Below, in pieces: positions 49,336 through 57,972 of a DNA stretch of 64,000 bases (positions are counted from its first letter, which is position 1; every line of letters begins with the position of its first letter). The notes beneath the pieces are model-generated. The model was not told the origin of the DNA. It was given only the letters and a program-made list of their open reading frames with translations, and ran no database searches. Origin of the DNA: Gordonia humi (lineage in GTDB: Bacteria; Actinomycetota; Actinomycetes; Mycobacteriales; Mycobacteriaceae); the NCBI RefSeq assembly GCF_014197435.1, contig NZ_JACIFP010000001.1, positions 3,472,001-3,536,000 of the forward strand, given 5' to 3'. Position numbers and translations under genes: made by a program.

Positions 49336-50537
49336 TGATCACCGTCGACGAGCACCGCGCTCGCATCCTCGCCGCCGTCGCCGTGACGCCGGTCGAGACC
49401 GTCGCTCTCGCCGATGCCGCCGGTCGGGTCCTCGCCGACGACGTGGTGTCACGGTGGCCCGTGCCTCTCTTCGACAACTCCGGCATGGACGGGTACGCCG
49501 TCCGTGCGGCCGATGCGGCCGAGGGCGCGGTGCTGCGGGTGATCGCCGACGTCCCCGCCGGGTCGTCCCTCGATCCGACGATCGGTGTCGGCGAGGCCGC
49601 CCGGATCATGACCGGCGCCCCCGTGCCCTCCGATGCGGACGCGGTGATTCCCCTCGAGCACACCGATCTCGGCACCACGATCACGACCGAACCACCGTCC
49701 CGGATCACGGTGACGACGGCGCCCGCGCACGGCGCGCACATCCGACGCACCGGTGGCGACTCCCCGGCCGGCGCCGTCGCCGTCGCCGCCGGTACGGTGC
49801 TGGGCCCGTGGCAGCTCAGCTCCATCGCATCCGCCGGCTACACCGAGATCCCCGTGCACCGCGCACCGCGCGTGGCCGTGATCTCCACGGGCTCCGAACT
49901 CATCGACCCGGCGGGCACTCCGCGGCGCGGCGAGATCCCCGAATCCAACTCGGTGCTGCTCGCCGCCGCCGCGGCGGCCGCCGGCGCCGACCTGGTGACC
50001 GTCACGACGGTGGCCGACGACGAGGCGGCCCTGTCGTCGCTGCTCGACGGCATCGACGCCGACGCCGTGATCCTGTCCGGCGGTGCCAGTGTCGGAGCAT
50101 TCGACGTCGTCAAGGCCGTCCTGGACCGCACCGGCTCCATCGAGTTCGGCCCGGTGCGAATGCAGCCCGGCAAACCGCAGGGCTTCGGCGCCGACGAGGC
50201 CGGTCGCCTGTTCTTCTGCCTGCCGGGCAACCCGGTCAGCGTCGCCGTCTCGTTCGAGACATTCGTGCGGCCCGCCCTTCTGGCGATGGCCGGACGGACC
50301 GTCATCGACCGCCCCCGGGTGCACCGGACGGCGGCGACGTCCTGGCGCTGCCCGCCCGGTCGCGCCCAGTTCCTGCCCGTCCTCCTCGACGAGACGACAG
50401 TCCGCCCGGCCACCGCGGGCGGCAGCGGATCGCATCTGGTGACGTCGCTGGCCGTCGCGCAGGCACTGGCCGTGATCCCCGCCGACACCGAGCAGGTCGT
50501 CGAAGGCGACATCGTGGAAGTGATGGTCCTGTCATGA
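49332..50537 (+). CDS. moeA: Molybdopterin molybdenumtransferase MoeA
   Basis: Inserts molybdate into adenylylated molybdopterin. 401 aa: PLFDNSGMDGYAVRAAD, (A)RIMTGAPVPSDADAVIPLE, the MogA-like core with ILSGGASVGAFD and (F)CLPGNPVSVAVSFE. Start is either the GTG at 49332, overlapping the moeZ stop (GTGA), or the ATG immediately after it; an AAAGGA is about 14 nt upstream. moaC overlaps its stop. Confidence 0.95.
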   Translation: MMITVDEHRARILAAVAVTPVETVALADAAGRVLADDVVSRWPVPLFDNSGMDGYAVRAADAAEGAVLRVIADVPAGSSLDPTIGVGEAARIMTGAPVPSDADAVIPLEHTDLGTTITTEPPSRITVTTAPAHGAHIRRTGGDSPAGAVAVAAGTVLGPWQLSSIASAGYTEIPVHRAPRVAVISTGSELIDPAGTPRRGEIPESNSVLLAAAAAAAGADLVTVTTVADDEAALSSLLDGIDADAVILSGGASVGAFDVVKAVLDRTGSIEFGPVRMQPGKPQGFGADEAGRLFFCLPGNPVSVAVSFETFVRPALLAMAGRTVIDRPRVHRTAATSWRCPPGRAQFLPVLLDETTVRPATAGGSGSHLVTSLAVAQALAVIPADTEQVVEGDIVEVMVLS

Positions 50538-51010
50538 CCTCGCATCAGCCGTTCACCCACCTCGACGGCGCGGGCGCCGCCCGCATGGTCGACGTGACGG
50601 AGAAGACCCCGACCGTCCGCAGCGCGACGGCGACCGGCTTCGTCCGCTGCGGCACGCACATCGTCGACGCGCTCCGCGACGGAACCGCCCCCAAGGGCGA
50701 CGTGCTGGCCGTGGCCCGCATCGCCGGGATCGCCGCCGCCAAACGCACTCCCGAGCTCCTGCCCCTGGCTCACGTGATCGGCGTGCACGGGGCCGTCGTC
50801 GATCTGGACGTCACCGACGACGGCGTACAGATCGCCGCGACGGTCCGCACCGCCGACCGCACCGGCGTCGAGATGGAGGCACTGACCGCCGTCTCCGTCG
50901 CCGCACTGTCGGTGGTCGACATGGTCAAGGGACTCGACAAGTCCGTGACCATCGAACAGATCCAGCTCATCCGCAAGACCGGCGGCAAGAACGGCGACTG
51001 GTCGCGATGA
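50534..51010 (+). CDS. moaC: Cyclic pyranopterin monophosphate synthase MoaC
   Basis: Second half of the first Moco step: converts the MoaA product to cyclic pyranopterin monophosphate. 158 aa: FTHLDGAGAARMVDVTEKTPTVRSA, PLAHVIGVHGAVVDLDV (conserved His) and TGVEMEALTAVSVAALSVVDMVKG (key D..MVK). ATG 50534 overlaps moeA; its stop overlaps mobA. Confidence 0.96.
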   Translation: MTSHQPFTHLDGAGAARMVDVTEKTPTVRSATATGFVRCGTHIVDALRDGTAPKGDVLAVARIAGIAAAKRTPELLPLAHVIGVHGAVVDLDVTDDGVQIAATVRTADRTGVEMEALTAVSVAALSVVDMVKGLDKSVTIEQIQLIRKTGGKNGDWSR

Positions 51011-51582
51011 CCGCCGCCATCGTCGTGGCGGGAGGCCGGGCGTCCCGACTCGGCGGCGCCGACAAGGCCGCCGTCGACATCGCCGGTCGCCCGCTCGTCG
51101 ACCACGTGTACGCGGCCCTGATCGGCTGCAGCCCGGTCGTCGCGGTGGGTCCCGACGGCCTCGCCAGGCCGGACGTGGTCGTGGTCCGCGAGGAGCCGCC
51201 CTTCGGCGGACCGGTCGCCGCCGTCGCCGCGGCACTCGCGGTTCTCGGGAACGCCGACCAGACCTGGCTTCTCGCCTGCGATCTGCCGCGCGCCGACCGA
51301 ATCGTCCGACGCCTGGACCACGAGCCGCTCGGCGACGACGACGGCGTACTCCTCACCGATGCGGCCGGCCGCGCGCAGTGGCTGGCCGGCCGATACCGCG
51401 TGGCCGCGCTGCGCGGCGCGCTGGCGGCGATCGGCGACCCGGACGGCGCGTCGATGCGCCGTCTCCTCCGCGGGCTGCGACTGCGCGAGGTGCCCGACCT
51501 CGACGACGCGAGCATCGACCTGGACACCCCCGACGACATCCGAACCTATCTGTCGACGATCGAAGGAGACGCTCATGAGTGA
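51007..51582 (+). CDS. mobA: Molybdenum cofactor guanylyltransferase MobA
   Basis: Adds GMP to Mo-molybdopterin to make the MGD cofactor that FdhF-type enzymes need. 191 aa with a nucleotide-binding start VVAGGRASRLGGADKA, VGPDGLARPDVVVVREEPPFGGPVAAV and LLACDLPRADR. It overlaps moaC by 4 bp and the small gene downstream by 8 bp. Its presence beside fdhF is functionally coherent. Confidence 0.9.
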   Translation: MTAAIVVAGGRASRLGGADKAAVDIAGRPLVDHVYAALIGCSPVVAVGPDGLARPDVVVVREEPPFGGPVAAVAAALAVLGNADQTWLLACDLPRADRIVRRLDHEPLGDDDGVLLTDAAGRAQWLAGRYRVAALRGALAAIGDPDGASMRRLLRGLRLREVPDLDDASIDLDTPDDIRTYLSTIEGDAHE

Positions 51583-51820
51583 CAAGCCCCTGCCCAATCT
51601 CGACGCATGGATCGCCGAACTCGCCCCCGCCCTCGGACTGGGCGAGGTCGACGTCCCCCTGCGGCCACTGCTCGACCTCACCCGCGACGTCGCGCACAAC
51701 GTCGCCCGCCCGGCCGGACCGATCACCACGTATATCGTGGGACTCGCCGTCGCACAGGGCCTGGCGGTCGAGGACGCCCACGCGGCGATCACCACTCTGA
51801 TTCAGGAGCGTGCCGAGTGA
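51575..51820 (+). CDS. Small conserved protein in the Moco operon (DUF6457-like)
   Basis: An 81-aa, mostly helical, acidic protein starting MSDKPLPNLDAWIAELAPALGL, with (L)LDLTRDVAHNVARPAGPITTYIVGLA in the middle. Such a small protein frequently accompanies mobA/moaD-type genes in actinobacteria. GAAGGAGA lies upstream of the ATG; it overlaps mobA by 8 bp and moaD by 4 bp. No enzymatic residue pattern is apparent; a scaffolding or regulatory role in cofactor synthesis is guesswork. Confidence 0.75.
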   Translation: MSDKPLPNLDAWIAELAPALGLGEVDVPLRPLLDLTRDVAHNVARPAGPITTYIVGLAVAQGLAVEDAHAAITTLIQERAE

Positions 51821-52053
51821 AGATCCGATACTTCGCGGGCGCCGCGGACGCCGCGGGCCGACGCGATCAATACCTCGACGGTCCCCTCGCGCTCGGTGCC
51901 CTCCGCGCGGCGCTCGCCGACGAACTCGGCCCCGAGTTCGCGGCCGTCCTCGGCCGGTGCTCGCTCATGGTCGACGGCGCCCGTCTCGACGACGACGCCG
52001 TCGCCCCCGACACCGCCACGGTCGACGTGCTCCCGCCGTTCGCCGGCGGATAG
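51817..52053 (+). CDS. moaD: Molybdopterin synthase small subunit / sulfur carrier MoaD
   Basis: A 78-aa ubiquitin-fold protein starting VKIRYFAGAADAAGRRD and ending PPFAGG, the di-glycine tail that MoeZ adenylates and thiocarboxylates. GTG start overlaps the upstream stop (GTGA). Last gene of the plus-strand Moco operon. The MoaE partner is encoded on the opposite strand at 53129. Confidence 0.93.
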   Translation: MKIRYFAGAADAAGRRDQYLDGPLALGALRAALADELGPEFAAVLGRCSLMVDGARLDDDAVAPDTATVDVLPPFAGG

Positions 52054-52104
52054 CGGCCCGCGGTCGACGAGAGAGTGTGCCCGGGTCGCGGCTCGAGCGG
52101 TCGG

Positions 52105-52153
52105 TCGCCGACGTCAGCCGCCGATCGCCGACGTCAGCCGCCGATCGCCGACA
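52105..52153. repeat. 20-bp tandem duplication across the moaA stop codon
   Basis: The unit TCGCCGACGTCAGCCGCCGA occurs at 52105-52124 and 52125-52144, with a 9-bp partial third copy to 52153. On the minus strand each full copy contains the last codons and TGA stop of moaA; the 52125 copy is the one used by the gene. Confidence 0.75.
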
Positions 52154-53132
52154 TGGGCCGGTCCGGCTGGAGGAAGTTCGGGCCGTCGATCCCGTGCCCC
52201 TCGCGCTTCTCGCCGATGCAGCGGCGGATCATCGCCGTCAGATCGCCGTCGGAACCGCCTCCGCGCAGCAACCCCAGCAGATCCGACTCGTCGCGGGCGA
52301 ACAGGCAGTTGCGGAGTTGACCGTCCGCGGTGATCCGCACGCGGTCGCACGACCCGCAGAACGGCGCCGACACCGAGGCGATGACGCCGACCGTCGTCGG
52401 ACCGCCGTCGACGACGAACAGCTCGGCCGGATCCGAACCGCGCTCGCCGATCGGCTCCAGGGTGAAGGCCGCCGACAGTCGGTCGAGGATCTCCTCGCCG
52501 CCGACCATCTCCGCGCGCGACCACGTGTGACCGGCGTCCAGAGGCATCTGTTCGATGAACCGCAGCTGAGCGTCGTGATCACGGGCGAACCGCAGGAGGT
52601 CGACGAACTCGTCGTCGTTCACCCCGCGCATCGCGACCGCGTTGAGCTTCAGCGGCCGCAGTCCCGACCGCTGTGCGGCGGCGATCCCGGCGAGGACGTC
52701 GTCGAGCCGGTTACGGCGGGTGAGCCGGTGGAACCGATCGGCGTCGAGTGTGTCGATGCTGATGTTGAGCCGTTCGAGTCCGGCGTCGACGAGGTCGTCC
52801 ATCACCGGCGCGAGCCCGAGTGCGTTGGTCGTCATCGACACGCGCAGCCGCCCCCGCTCGGTCTCGATCGCCGCCAGACGACGCACCACCTCGACCGCGT
52901 CCGGTCGCAGCAACGGCTCGCCCCCGGTCAGCCGTGCCTCGACGACGCCGAGATCGGCGAACACCCGCCCCACCCGTTCGATCTCGTCGGTGGTCAGCAG
53001 GTTCTGTTTCGCGATCCACGGCACTCCCTCGGCGGGCATGCAGTACGTGCAGCGCAGGTTGCACTTGTCGGTCAACGAGATCCGCAGATCGCGATGGGTC
53101 CGGCCGAATCGGTCCACGAGCAGATCGGTCAT
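52134..53132 (-). CDS. moaA: GTP 3',8-cyclase MoaA
   Basis: Radical SAM enzyme that rearranges GTP in the first Moco step. 332 aa from ATG 53132: radical SAM cluster C24xxxC28xxC31 in DKCNLRCTYCMP, (L)TGGEPLLR, and the second cluster FCGSCDRVRITADGQLRNCLF (key Cys pattern CxxC-N13-C). It ends in Gly-Gly, required for activity. A longer upstream frame runs through moaE and was rejected. Last gene of mogA-moaE-moaA. Confidence 0.97.
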   Translation of the reverse strand: MTDLLVDRFGRTHRDLRISLTDKCNLRCTYCMPAEGVPWIAKQNLLTTDEIERVGRVFADLGVVEARLTGGEPLLRPDAVEVVRRLAAIETERGRLRVSMTTNALGLAPVMDDLVDAGLERLNISIDTLDADRFHRLTRRNRLDDVLAGIAAAQRSGLRPLKLNAVAMRGVNDDEFVDLLRFARDHDAQLRFIEQMPLDAGHTWSRAEMVGGEEILDRLSAAFTLEPIGERGSDPAELFVVDGGPTTVGVIASVSAPFCGSCDRVRITADGQLRNCLFARDESDLLGLLRGGGSDGDLTAMIRRCIGEKREGHGIDGPNFLQPDRPMSAIGG

Positions 53133-53554
53133 GCCAGGCCGCCCAGACCGATCCACGCCGACGCACCGTCGGACTCCACCTGCTTCTTCCACACCGGCAA
53201 CTCCGCCTTGACGCGCTCGACGAGCTCCCGATTGACCTCGTAGGCGGCGGCGCGATGCACGGACGACACCGCGCACACGATCGCGACGTCGCCCACCGCG
53301 AGGTCGCCGACGCGGTGGCTGACCGCCAGCCGCACGTCGTCGGTGTCGAGCGACGCGGTGATCTCGCCGAGGACCCGCTCGGCATCCGGGTGCGCGCTGT
53401 ACTCCAGGAGGACGACGCGACCGGCCGCGTCCGGATCGTTGTCTCGTACGGTTCCGACGAACAGTGCGGTGGCTCCGGCGCTCGGCGAGGCCACCGCCCG
53501 CAGATGCTCGGTCACGTCCAACGGCTCGCCGCTCACGGCGGAGATCGTGATCAT
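53129..53554 (-). CDS. moaE: Molybdopterin synthase catalytic subunit MoaE
   Basis: Converts precursor Z to molybdopterin with MoaD. 141 aa: ATALFVGTVRDNDPD, (V)LEYSAHPDAE, VSHRVGDLAVGDVAIVCAVSSVHRAAAYE and the catalytic-Lys segment PVWKKQVESDG. It overlaps mogA upstream and moaA downstream by 4 bp. Confidence 0.95.
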   Translation of the reverse strand: MITISAVSGEPLDVTEHLRAVASPSAGATALFVGTVRDNDPDAAGRVVLLEYSAHPDAERVLGEITASLDTDDVRLAVSHRVGDLAVGDVAIVCAVSSVHRAAAYEVNRELVERVKAELPVWKKQVESDGASAWIGLGGLA

Positions 53555-54048
53555 CCGTGATCTCCTCCGTCCAGCTGCGAGACGACGTGTGCGGCGATCT
53601 GCAGGATCACCGGCACACCGTCACGGACCGCACCGGTCGATCCGGCGAGGTTCACCACCAGGGATCGATCGAGGACGCCCGCCACCGCGCGTGAGAGCAT
53701 GGCCTGCGGCAGCGTCGCGATGCCGACCGCGCGAATCGCCTCGGCCAATCCGGGCAGTTCGCGATCGAGGACCGTCGCGGTGGCCTCGGGCGTCACATCG
53801 CGCGGCGCGATGCCGGTGCCGCCCGTGGTGACGACCAGTCGCGATCCGTCGTCGACGGCGCATCGGATCGCGTCCTGGATCTCGGCGGCTTCGTCGGGGA
53901 CCACCGTCACCGTCGTCGTCCATCCCGCATCGACCAGCTGCTGCGCGGCCAGCGGTCCGGACCGGTCGACGGCGGTGCCCGCGGCACAGCGGTCCGACAC
54001 CGTGATCACGGTCGCGGCGGTATGCGGCGGCGGAACAGGATGAATCAC
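53551..54048 (-). CDS. mogA: Molybdopterin adenylyltransferase, MogA/MoaB family
   Basis: Adenylylates molybdopterin before Mo insertion by MoeA. 165 aa with VITVSDRCAAGTAVDRSGP, DD.SRLVVTTGGTGIAPRDVTPEAT (key TTGGTG..PRDVTPEAT) and LVVNLAGSTGAVRDGVPVIL. The GTG at 54048 gives the expected N terminus; GGAAGG immediately precedes it, with unusually short spacing, so the start is the least certain part. First gene of the minus-strand Moco operon. Confidence 0.9.
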   Translation of the reverse strand: MIHPVPPPHTAATVITVSDRCAAGTAVDRSGPLAAQQLVDAGWTTTVTVVPDEAAEIQDAIRCAVDDGSRLVVTTGGTGIAPRDVTPEATATVLDRELPGLAEAIRAVGIATLPQAMLSRAVAGVLDRSLVVNLAGSTGAVRDGVPVILQIAAHVVSQLDGGDHG

Positions 54049-54147
54049 CCTTCCAGTGTTCCACGCATCGGCCGGACGGCGGATTCCCGGGCACAGGCGT
54101 TCGGCGCGCCGCGACGAAATGGCGTCTCTCACCGGCGCACAGCGGTC

Positions 54148-54153
54148 TACTGT
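54148..54153 (+). promoter_or_regulatory. -10 box of the SBP-permease fusion gene, leaderless
   Basis: TACTGT, 6 nt (CGGGCC), ATG at 54160. No Shine-Dalgarno is present. Confidence 0.55.
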
Positions 54154-54159
54154 CGGGCC

Positions 54160-55623
54160 ATGACGTCCCGCATGCGCGCGATCGCACCGCTGTTCGCAGT
54201 CGTGATCGCCGTCCTCGGCCTGCTCACCGCGTGCTCGTCGAGCGCCTCCGACTCGGACTCCGGGGTGATCCGCTTCGGCACCGAGGGCACATACAGCCCG
54301 TTCAGCTATCACGACGCCGCGACCGGGCAGCTCGCCGGCTACGACGTCGACGTGGCGAAGGCCGTCGCCGACAAGCTCGGGAAGCGAGCCGAATTCGTCG
54401 AGGCCCCGTGGGATTCGATCTTCGCCGCACTCGGCGCCGACCGGTTCGACGCGGTCGCCAACCAGGTGACGATCACCCCCGAACGCGAGGCCGAGTACTC
54501 GATGTCGACCCCGTATGCCATCGGCGAAGGGGTGATCGTCACCCGCGCCGACGACACCTCGATCTCCTCCCTCGACGATCTGCGGGGACGGACGTCGGCC
54601 CAGACGGCGACGGCGAACTGGACCGATCTCGCCCGCCGGGCGGGCGCGAAGGTCGAAACGGTGGAGGGCTTCACGCAGGCCGTCAAACTCCTGCAGCAGG
54701 GTCGCGTCGACGCCACCGTGAACGACAGCATCGCCGTCTACGCGTATCTCGCCGAGACGGGCGACACGTCGGTGAAGATCGCGGGGAACACCGGTGAGAA
54801 GAGCGAACAGGCCTTCGCGCTCCGCAAGGGCAGCCCGCTCACCGACGACATCGACGGCGCGCTCGACGAGCTCCGTTCCGACGGCACTCTCGCCAGAATC
54901 TCCCAGAAGTATCTCAAGGCCGATGCGAGCGATTCGGCCGCGAAGGCGCCGGCCCAGGGACGATCGACATGGCGCCTGGTCTCCGACAACCTCTGGCCGA
55001 TGGCCAGGGCCACCGTCACCACGACCATCCCGCTCGCTGCGATCAGCTTCGTGATCGGCCTGGCGATCGCGGTGCTCGTCGCACTCGCCCGGATGTCGAC
55101 GAAGCCGTTCCTCGGATGGCCCGCGCGCGTCTACATCTCCATCGTGCGAGGCACACCGTTGCTGGTGCAGCTGTTCATCATCTTCTACGCGCTGCCCGAA
55201 CTCGGAATCAAGGTGTCGCCGTTCCCGGCCGCCGTGGTCGCGTTCTCGTTGAACGTCGGCGGATACGCGGCGGAAGTGATCCGCGGCGCCATCATGGCCG
55301 TGCCGAAGGGCCAGACCGAGGCCGCCCAGACCATCGGCATGAGTTACGCGGCGACGATGCGGCTGATCGTGCTTCCGCAGGCCGCGCGGATCGCGACACC
55401 GGGACTGTCGAACACCCTCATCTCGTTGGTCAAGGACACCTCGTTGGCGTCCACGATCCTGGTGACCGAGCTGTTCCGGACCGCGCAGATCGCGGCGGCG
55501 CCGACCTTCGAGTTCCTCTCGCTGTACGTCACGGCGGCCGTCTACTACTGGATCGTGTGCCTGGTCCTGTCCGCGCTCCAGGCACCGCTGGAATCGCGTC
55601 TGAGCAGATTCGTCGCGACGTGA
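54160..55623 (+). CDS. ABC amino-acid transporter: substrate-binding lipoprotein fused to permease
   Basis: A 487-aa fusion. Residues 1-25 are a lipoprotein signal with lipobox LTAC (Cys25). Residues about 32-265 form a family 3 solute-binding domain (IRFGTEGTYSPFSY, GYDVDVAKAVADKLG, RFDAVANQVTITPER). After a short linker, residues about 285-487 form a HisM/GlnP-type permease with RGTPLLVQLFIIFYALPELG and the EAAQTIGMSYA loop. No ATPase gene is adjacent, so it must use an ATPase encoded elsewhere. ATG 54160 is supported by a leaderless -10; the frame extends upstream without a better start. Confidence 0.92.
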   Translation: MTSRMRAIAPLFAVVIAVLGLLTACSSSASDSDSGVIRFGTEGTYSPFSYHDAATGQLAGYDVDVAKAVADKLGKRAEFVEAPWDSIFAALGADRFDAVANQVTITPEREAEYSMSTPYAIGEGVIVTRADDTSISSLDDLRGRTSAQTATANWTDLARRAGAKVETVEGFTQAVKLLQQGRVDATVNDSIAVYAYLAETGDTSVKIAGNTGEKSEQAFALRKGSPLTDDIDGALDELRSDGTLARISQKYLKADASDSAAKAPAQGRSTWRLVSDNLWPMARATVTTTIPLAAISFVIGLAIAVLVALARMSTKPFLGWPARVYISIVRGTPLLVQLFIIFYALPELGIKVSPFPAAVVAFSLNVGGYAAEVIRGAIMAVPKGQTEAAQTIGMSYAATMRLIVLPQAARIATPGLSNTLISLVKDTSLASTILVTELFRTAQIAAAPTFEFLSLYVTAAVYYWIVCLVLSALQAPLESRLSRFVAT

Positions 55624-55633
55624 CTCGGGCCGC

Positions 55634-56815
55634 CTAGACCCGGACGCCTCCGGCGCGGCGCGAACTCGTGTAGTCCGCGACGCCGACGGCGGCGGCGAGC
55701 AGGGCGACGACGCCCGCGAAGACCAGTCCCGCATCGCGCAGTCCGAGGGGGCCCGCGAGCAGTCCGACACCGATCGCGGGGAACGCCAGCATCACGTAGA
55801 TCACGATGAAGAACGCCGAGGAGACGCCGCCGCGCTCGGCCACCGGCACCTCCTCCACGGTGGTCGCCAGGCCGACGTTCATACAGATCCCGCACGACGT
55901 GCCGACGCCGATCGCCGCCACGATCAGGGGCGCCAACAGGGGCCCGGCCAACGCCCACGCCAAGAACCCCGCCGCGACCACCATCCCCGCGCAGGCACTC
56001 GGCATCGCCCACCGGCGCGGAATCCACCGCGCGAGCAGCTGCCCGGACGCGACGAAGGCGAACACGAGGAAGACGACGAAGCCGGCCAGCGCGTGATCGG
56101 TGAGCGCGAGGTCGTCGGCGAGAAAGATCCCGGTGACGGCGGTCAGGACTCCGCCGGAAGCGAAACCCGCGCCCGCCGCGAGGGAGCCGCGGACGAAGGC
56201 ACCGCGGATCTGAGCGGGCACTCGCAGACGCTGCACCCGGAAGACGAAGCCGCCGCGCGGCCCGGGGGCCTCCCCGAACAACCGCATGCCGACCAGGGCG
56301 ATCACCGCCAGCACCAGATGAGCCGCGAACGGCACCACCAGGGGCGACCGACTGATGTCGGCCAGTACCCCGCCGCCGAGATTGCCGATGGCGAGGCCGC
56401 CGGAGTTGACCGCGACGGCGAGGATTCCGGCGCGCGCCCGCCGATCGGACGGGAACAGATCGACGATGGCGGCGGTGCCCGCACCGGTCATGAGGCCGGC
56501 ACTGACACCGGAGAGCACTCGACCCACGATCAGGGTCGCCAGGCTCGCCGGGATCAGGAACATGATCGCGCTGAGCACTGCGAACACGAGGGAGGCCACC
56601 AGCACCAGGCGGCGCCCGATCTGATCGGAGAGCCGACCGAACAGCAGCAGCGCCCCGAACACGCCGCACGCGTAGACGGCGAACAGGATCGTCACGGTGA
56701 GCGACGAGAATCCGAGTTCGTCGGCGTAGATCGGGTACAGCGCGGTGGGAACGGTGGTCCCGATCATCGCGACCAGGAACGCGAACGAGGTCGCGACGAC
56801 GGCCGTGCGGCTCAT
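55634..56815 (-). CDS. Major facilitator superfamily transporter
   Basis: A 393-aa, 12-helix MFS protein. The motif A loop GRLSDQIGRR lies between helices 2 and 3 (about 60-69), and the motif C-like GRVLSGVSAGLMTGAGTAA near residue 100. It resembles drug/sugar efflux carriers of the DHA group; substrate not predictable. Its ATG overlaps the stop of the phosphodiesterase gene, so the two form an operon. It converges with the SBP-permease fusion with only 10 bp between stops. Confidence 0.88.
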   Translation of the reverse strand: MSRTAVVATSFAFLVAMIGTTVPTALYPIYADELGFSSLTVTILFAVYACGVFGALLLFGRLSDQIGRRLVLVASLVFAVLSAIMFLIPASLATLIVGRVLSGVSAGLMTGAGTAAIVDLFPSDRRARAGILAVAVNSGGLAIGNLGGGVLADISRSPLVVPFAAHLVLAVIALVGMRLFGEAPGPRGGFVFRVQRLRVPAQIRGAFVRGSLAAGAGFASGGVLTAVTGIFLADDLALTDHALAGFVVFLVFAFVASGQLLARWIPRRWAMPSACAGMVVAAGFLAWALAGPLLAPLIVAAIGVGTSCGICMNVGLATTVEEVPVAERGGVSSAFFIVIYVMLAFPAIGVGLLAGPLGLRDAGLVFAGVVALLAAAVGVADYTSSRRAGGVRV

Positions 56816-57945
56816 CGACGCACCACCAGCGGCACGAACTGCTCATCGTCCGACCATGCGCCGTGATGCCCGACGAGTGTGGACTCCATCGGCTCGGCCT
56901 CGGGGCGGAGCAGGACGGCGTCGCCCTCGGCCACGGCGATGACGTCGCCGAAGCGAGCGGCGATGCCGGGCTCGGGCCGGATGTCGCCGAACCAGTGCTC
57001 GTCGAACGCCTGCTCGCGGGTGGCGACGCGGGCGTGAGGACCGAGAGTGCCCGCCCAGGTCTGGGCGACGTCGTCGCGCGCATCGAGTCGATCGAGGTAG
57101 ACGTGGCGCACGCGCGCCTCTCCGGCGACGGCCCGGACACCCCGATGCAGCTGCGGTGCCGCGTCGAGGTCCACTCTGGTCCCGGCGCTGATCATCCCGT
57201 GGTCGCCGGTGATCAGCAGGGTGCAGGTGGCAGGCAGATCGGCGTACAGGTCGGCGACCGTCTTCTCGACGGCGCGCAACTGCTCGTGCCATTCGTCTGA
57301 CTCCGGTCCGTGCAGGTGCCCGGCCATGTCGAGTCCCGGGTAGTAGGCGTAAGCGAACCGTCGATCGGGACCGTCGTGCCGGGCGACGGCGAGGATGCCC
57401 GCACGCACCTCGTCGAGTGTCGACGCCGGATGGACGGTTCCGGCCGCACGGAACGCCGCACGGGTGAGCCCTGACGTCGCCTGATAGCCGGGGACCACGT
57501 AGTGGACGTCGACACCGCGGGCGGCGAGCGCCTCCAATCGGCTCGGCCCGGTCTGGATCGACTCGGGCTCCGCCTCGGCTCGCGCATCGGGACCGTCCGC
57601 GTTGTCGTAGGTCCAGCGCAGCGCGTTGAGCGTCCGAGGCCCTCCCGCTCCGGTCGGGACGGCGAAGCTGTACCCGATGACCCCGTGGACGGCACACGGC
57701 GCTCCGACGGCCAGGCTCGTCAGACTCGTCGCCGTCGTGGCCGGGAACCCCGCCCGCAAGGTGGTCGTGACGTGTCCGGCGAGGGTGGGCGCCTCATGGG
57801 CGCCGCGGATCAGCAGTTGCGCGCCGAGCCCGTCCACGAGCAGCACCACGACGTCGCGATTCTCCTCGATCGCGAGCGGGTTCGGATCGGACACTCCGAA
57901 CGACGCGGCGACCGACGGCAGGACGTCGGCGAGTGTGTGCTGCAT
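56812..57945 (-). CDS. Alkaline phosphatase-fold nucleotide pyrophosphatase/phosphodiesterase
   Basis: A 377-aa protein of the type I phosphodiesterase / nucleotide pyrophosphatase group. VVVLLVDGLGAQLL supplies the first metal Asp, GFPATTATSLTSLAVG the Thr nucleophile region, (Y)YPGLDMAGHLHGPES the next metal Asp and His, and (L)ITGDHGMI the final Asp-His pair. No signal peptide, so likely cytoplasmic. ATG 57945 gives the natural start QHTLADVLPSV; a GTG two codons upstream is an alternative, and the frame further upstream covers the divergent promoter region. Confidence 0.87.
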   Translation of the reverse strand: MQHTLADVLPSVAASFGVSDPNPLAIEENRDVVVLLVDGLGAQLLIRGAHEAPTLAGHVTTTLRAGFPATTATSLTSLAVGAPCAVHGVIGYSFAVPTGAGGPRTLNALRWTYDNADGPDARAEAEPESIQTGPSRLEALAARGVDVHYVVPGYQATSGLTRAAFRAAGTVHPASTLDEVRAGILAVARHDGPDRRFAYAYYPGLDMAGHLHGPESDEWHEQLRAVEKTVADLYADLPATCTLLITGDHGMISAGTRVDLDAAPQLHRGVRAVAGEARVRHVYLDRLDARDDVAQTWAGTLGPHARVATREQAFDEHWFGDIRPEPGIAARFGDVIAVAEGDAVLLRPEAEPMESTLVGHHGAWSDDEQFVPLVVRR

Positions 57946-57972
57946 GGAATCCACACTCGCATACCGTGACCG

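Noticed and set aside
52105..52153. CRISPR-like repeat
   Set aside because: Only two full directly adjacent copies without spacers; it is a simple tandem duplication at a gene end.
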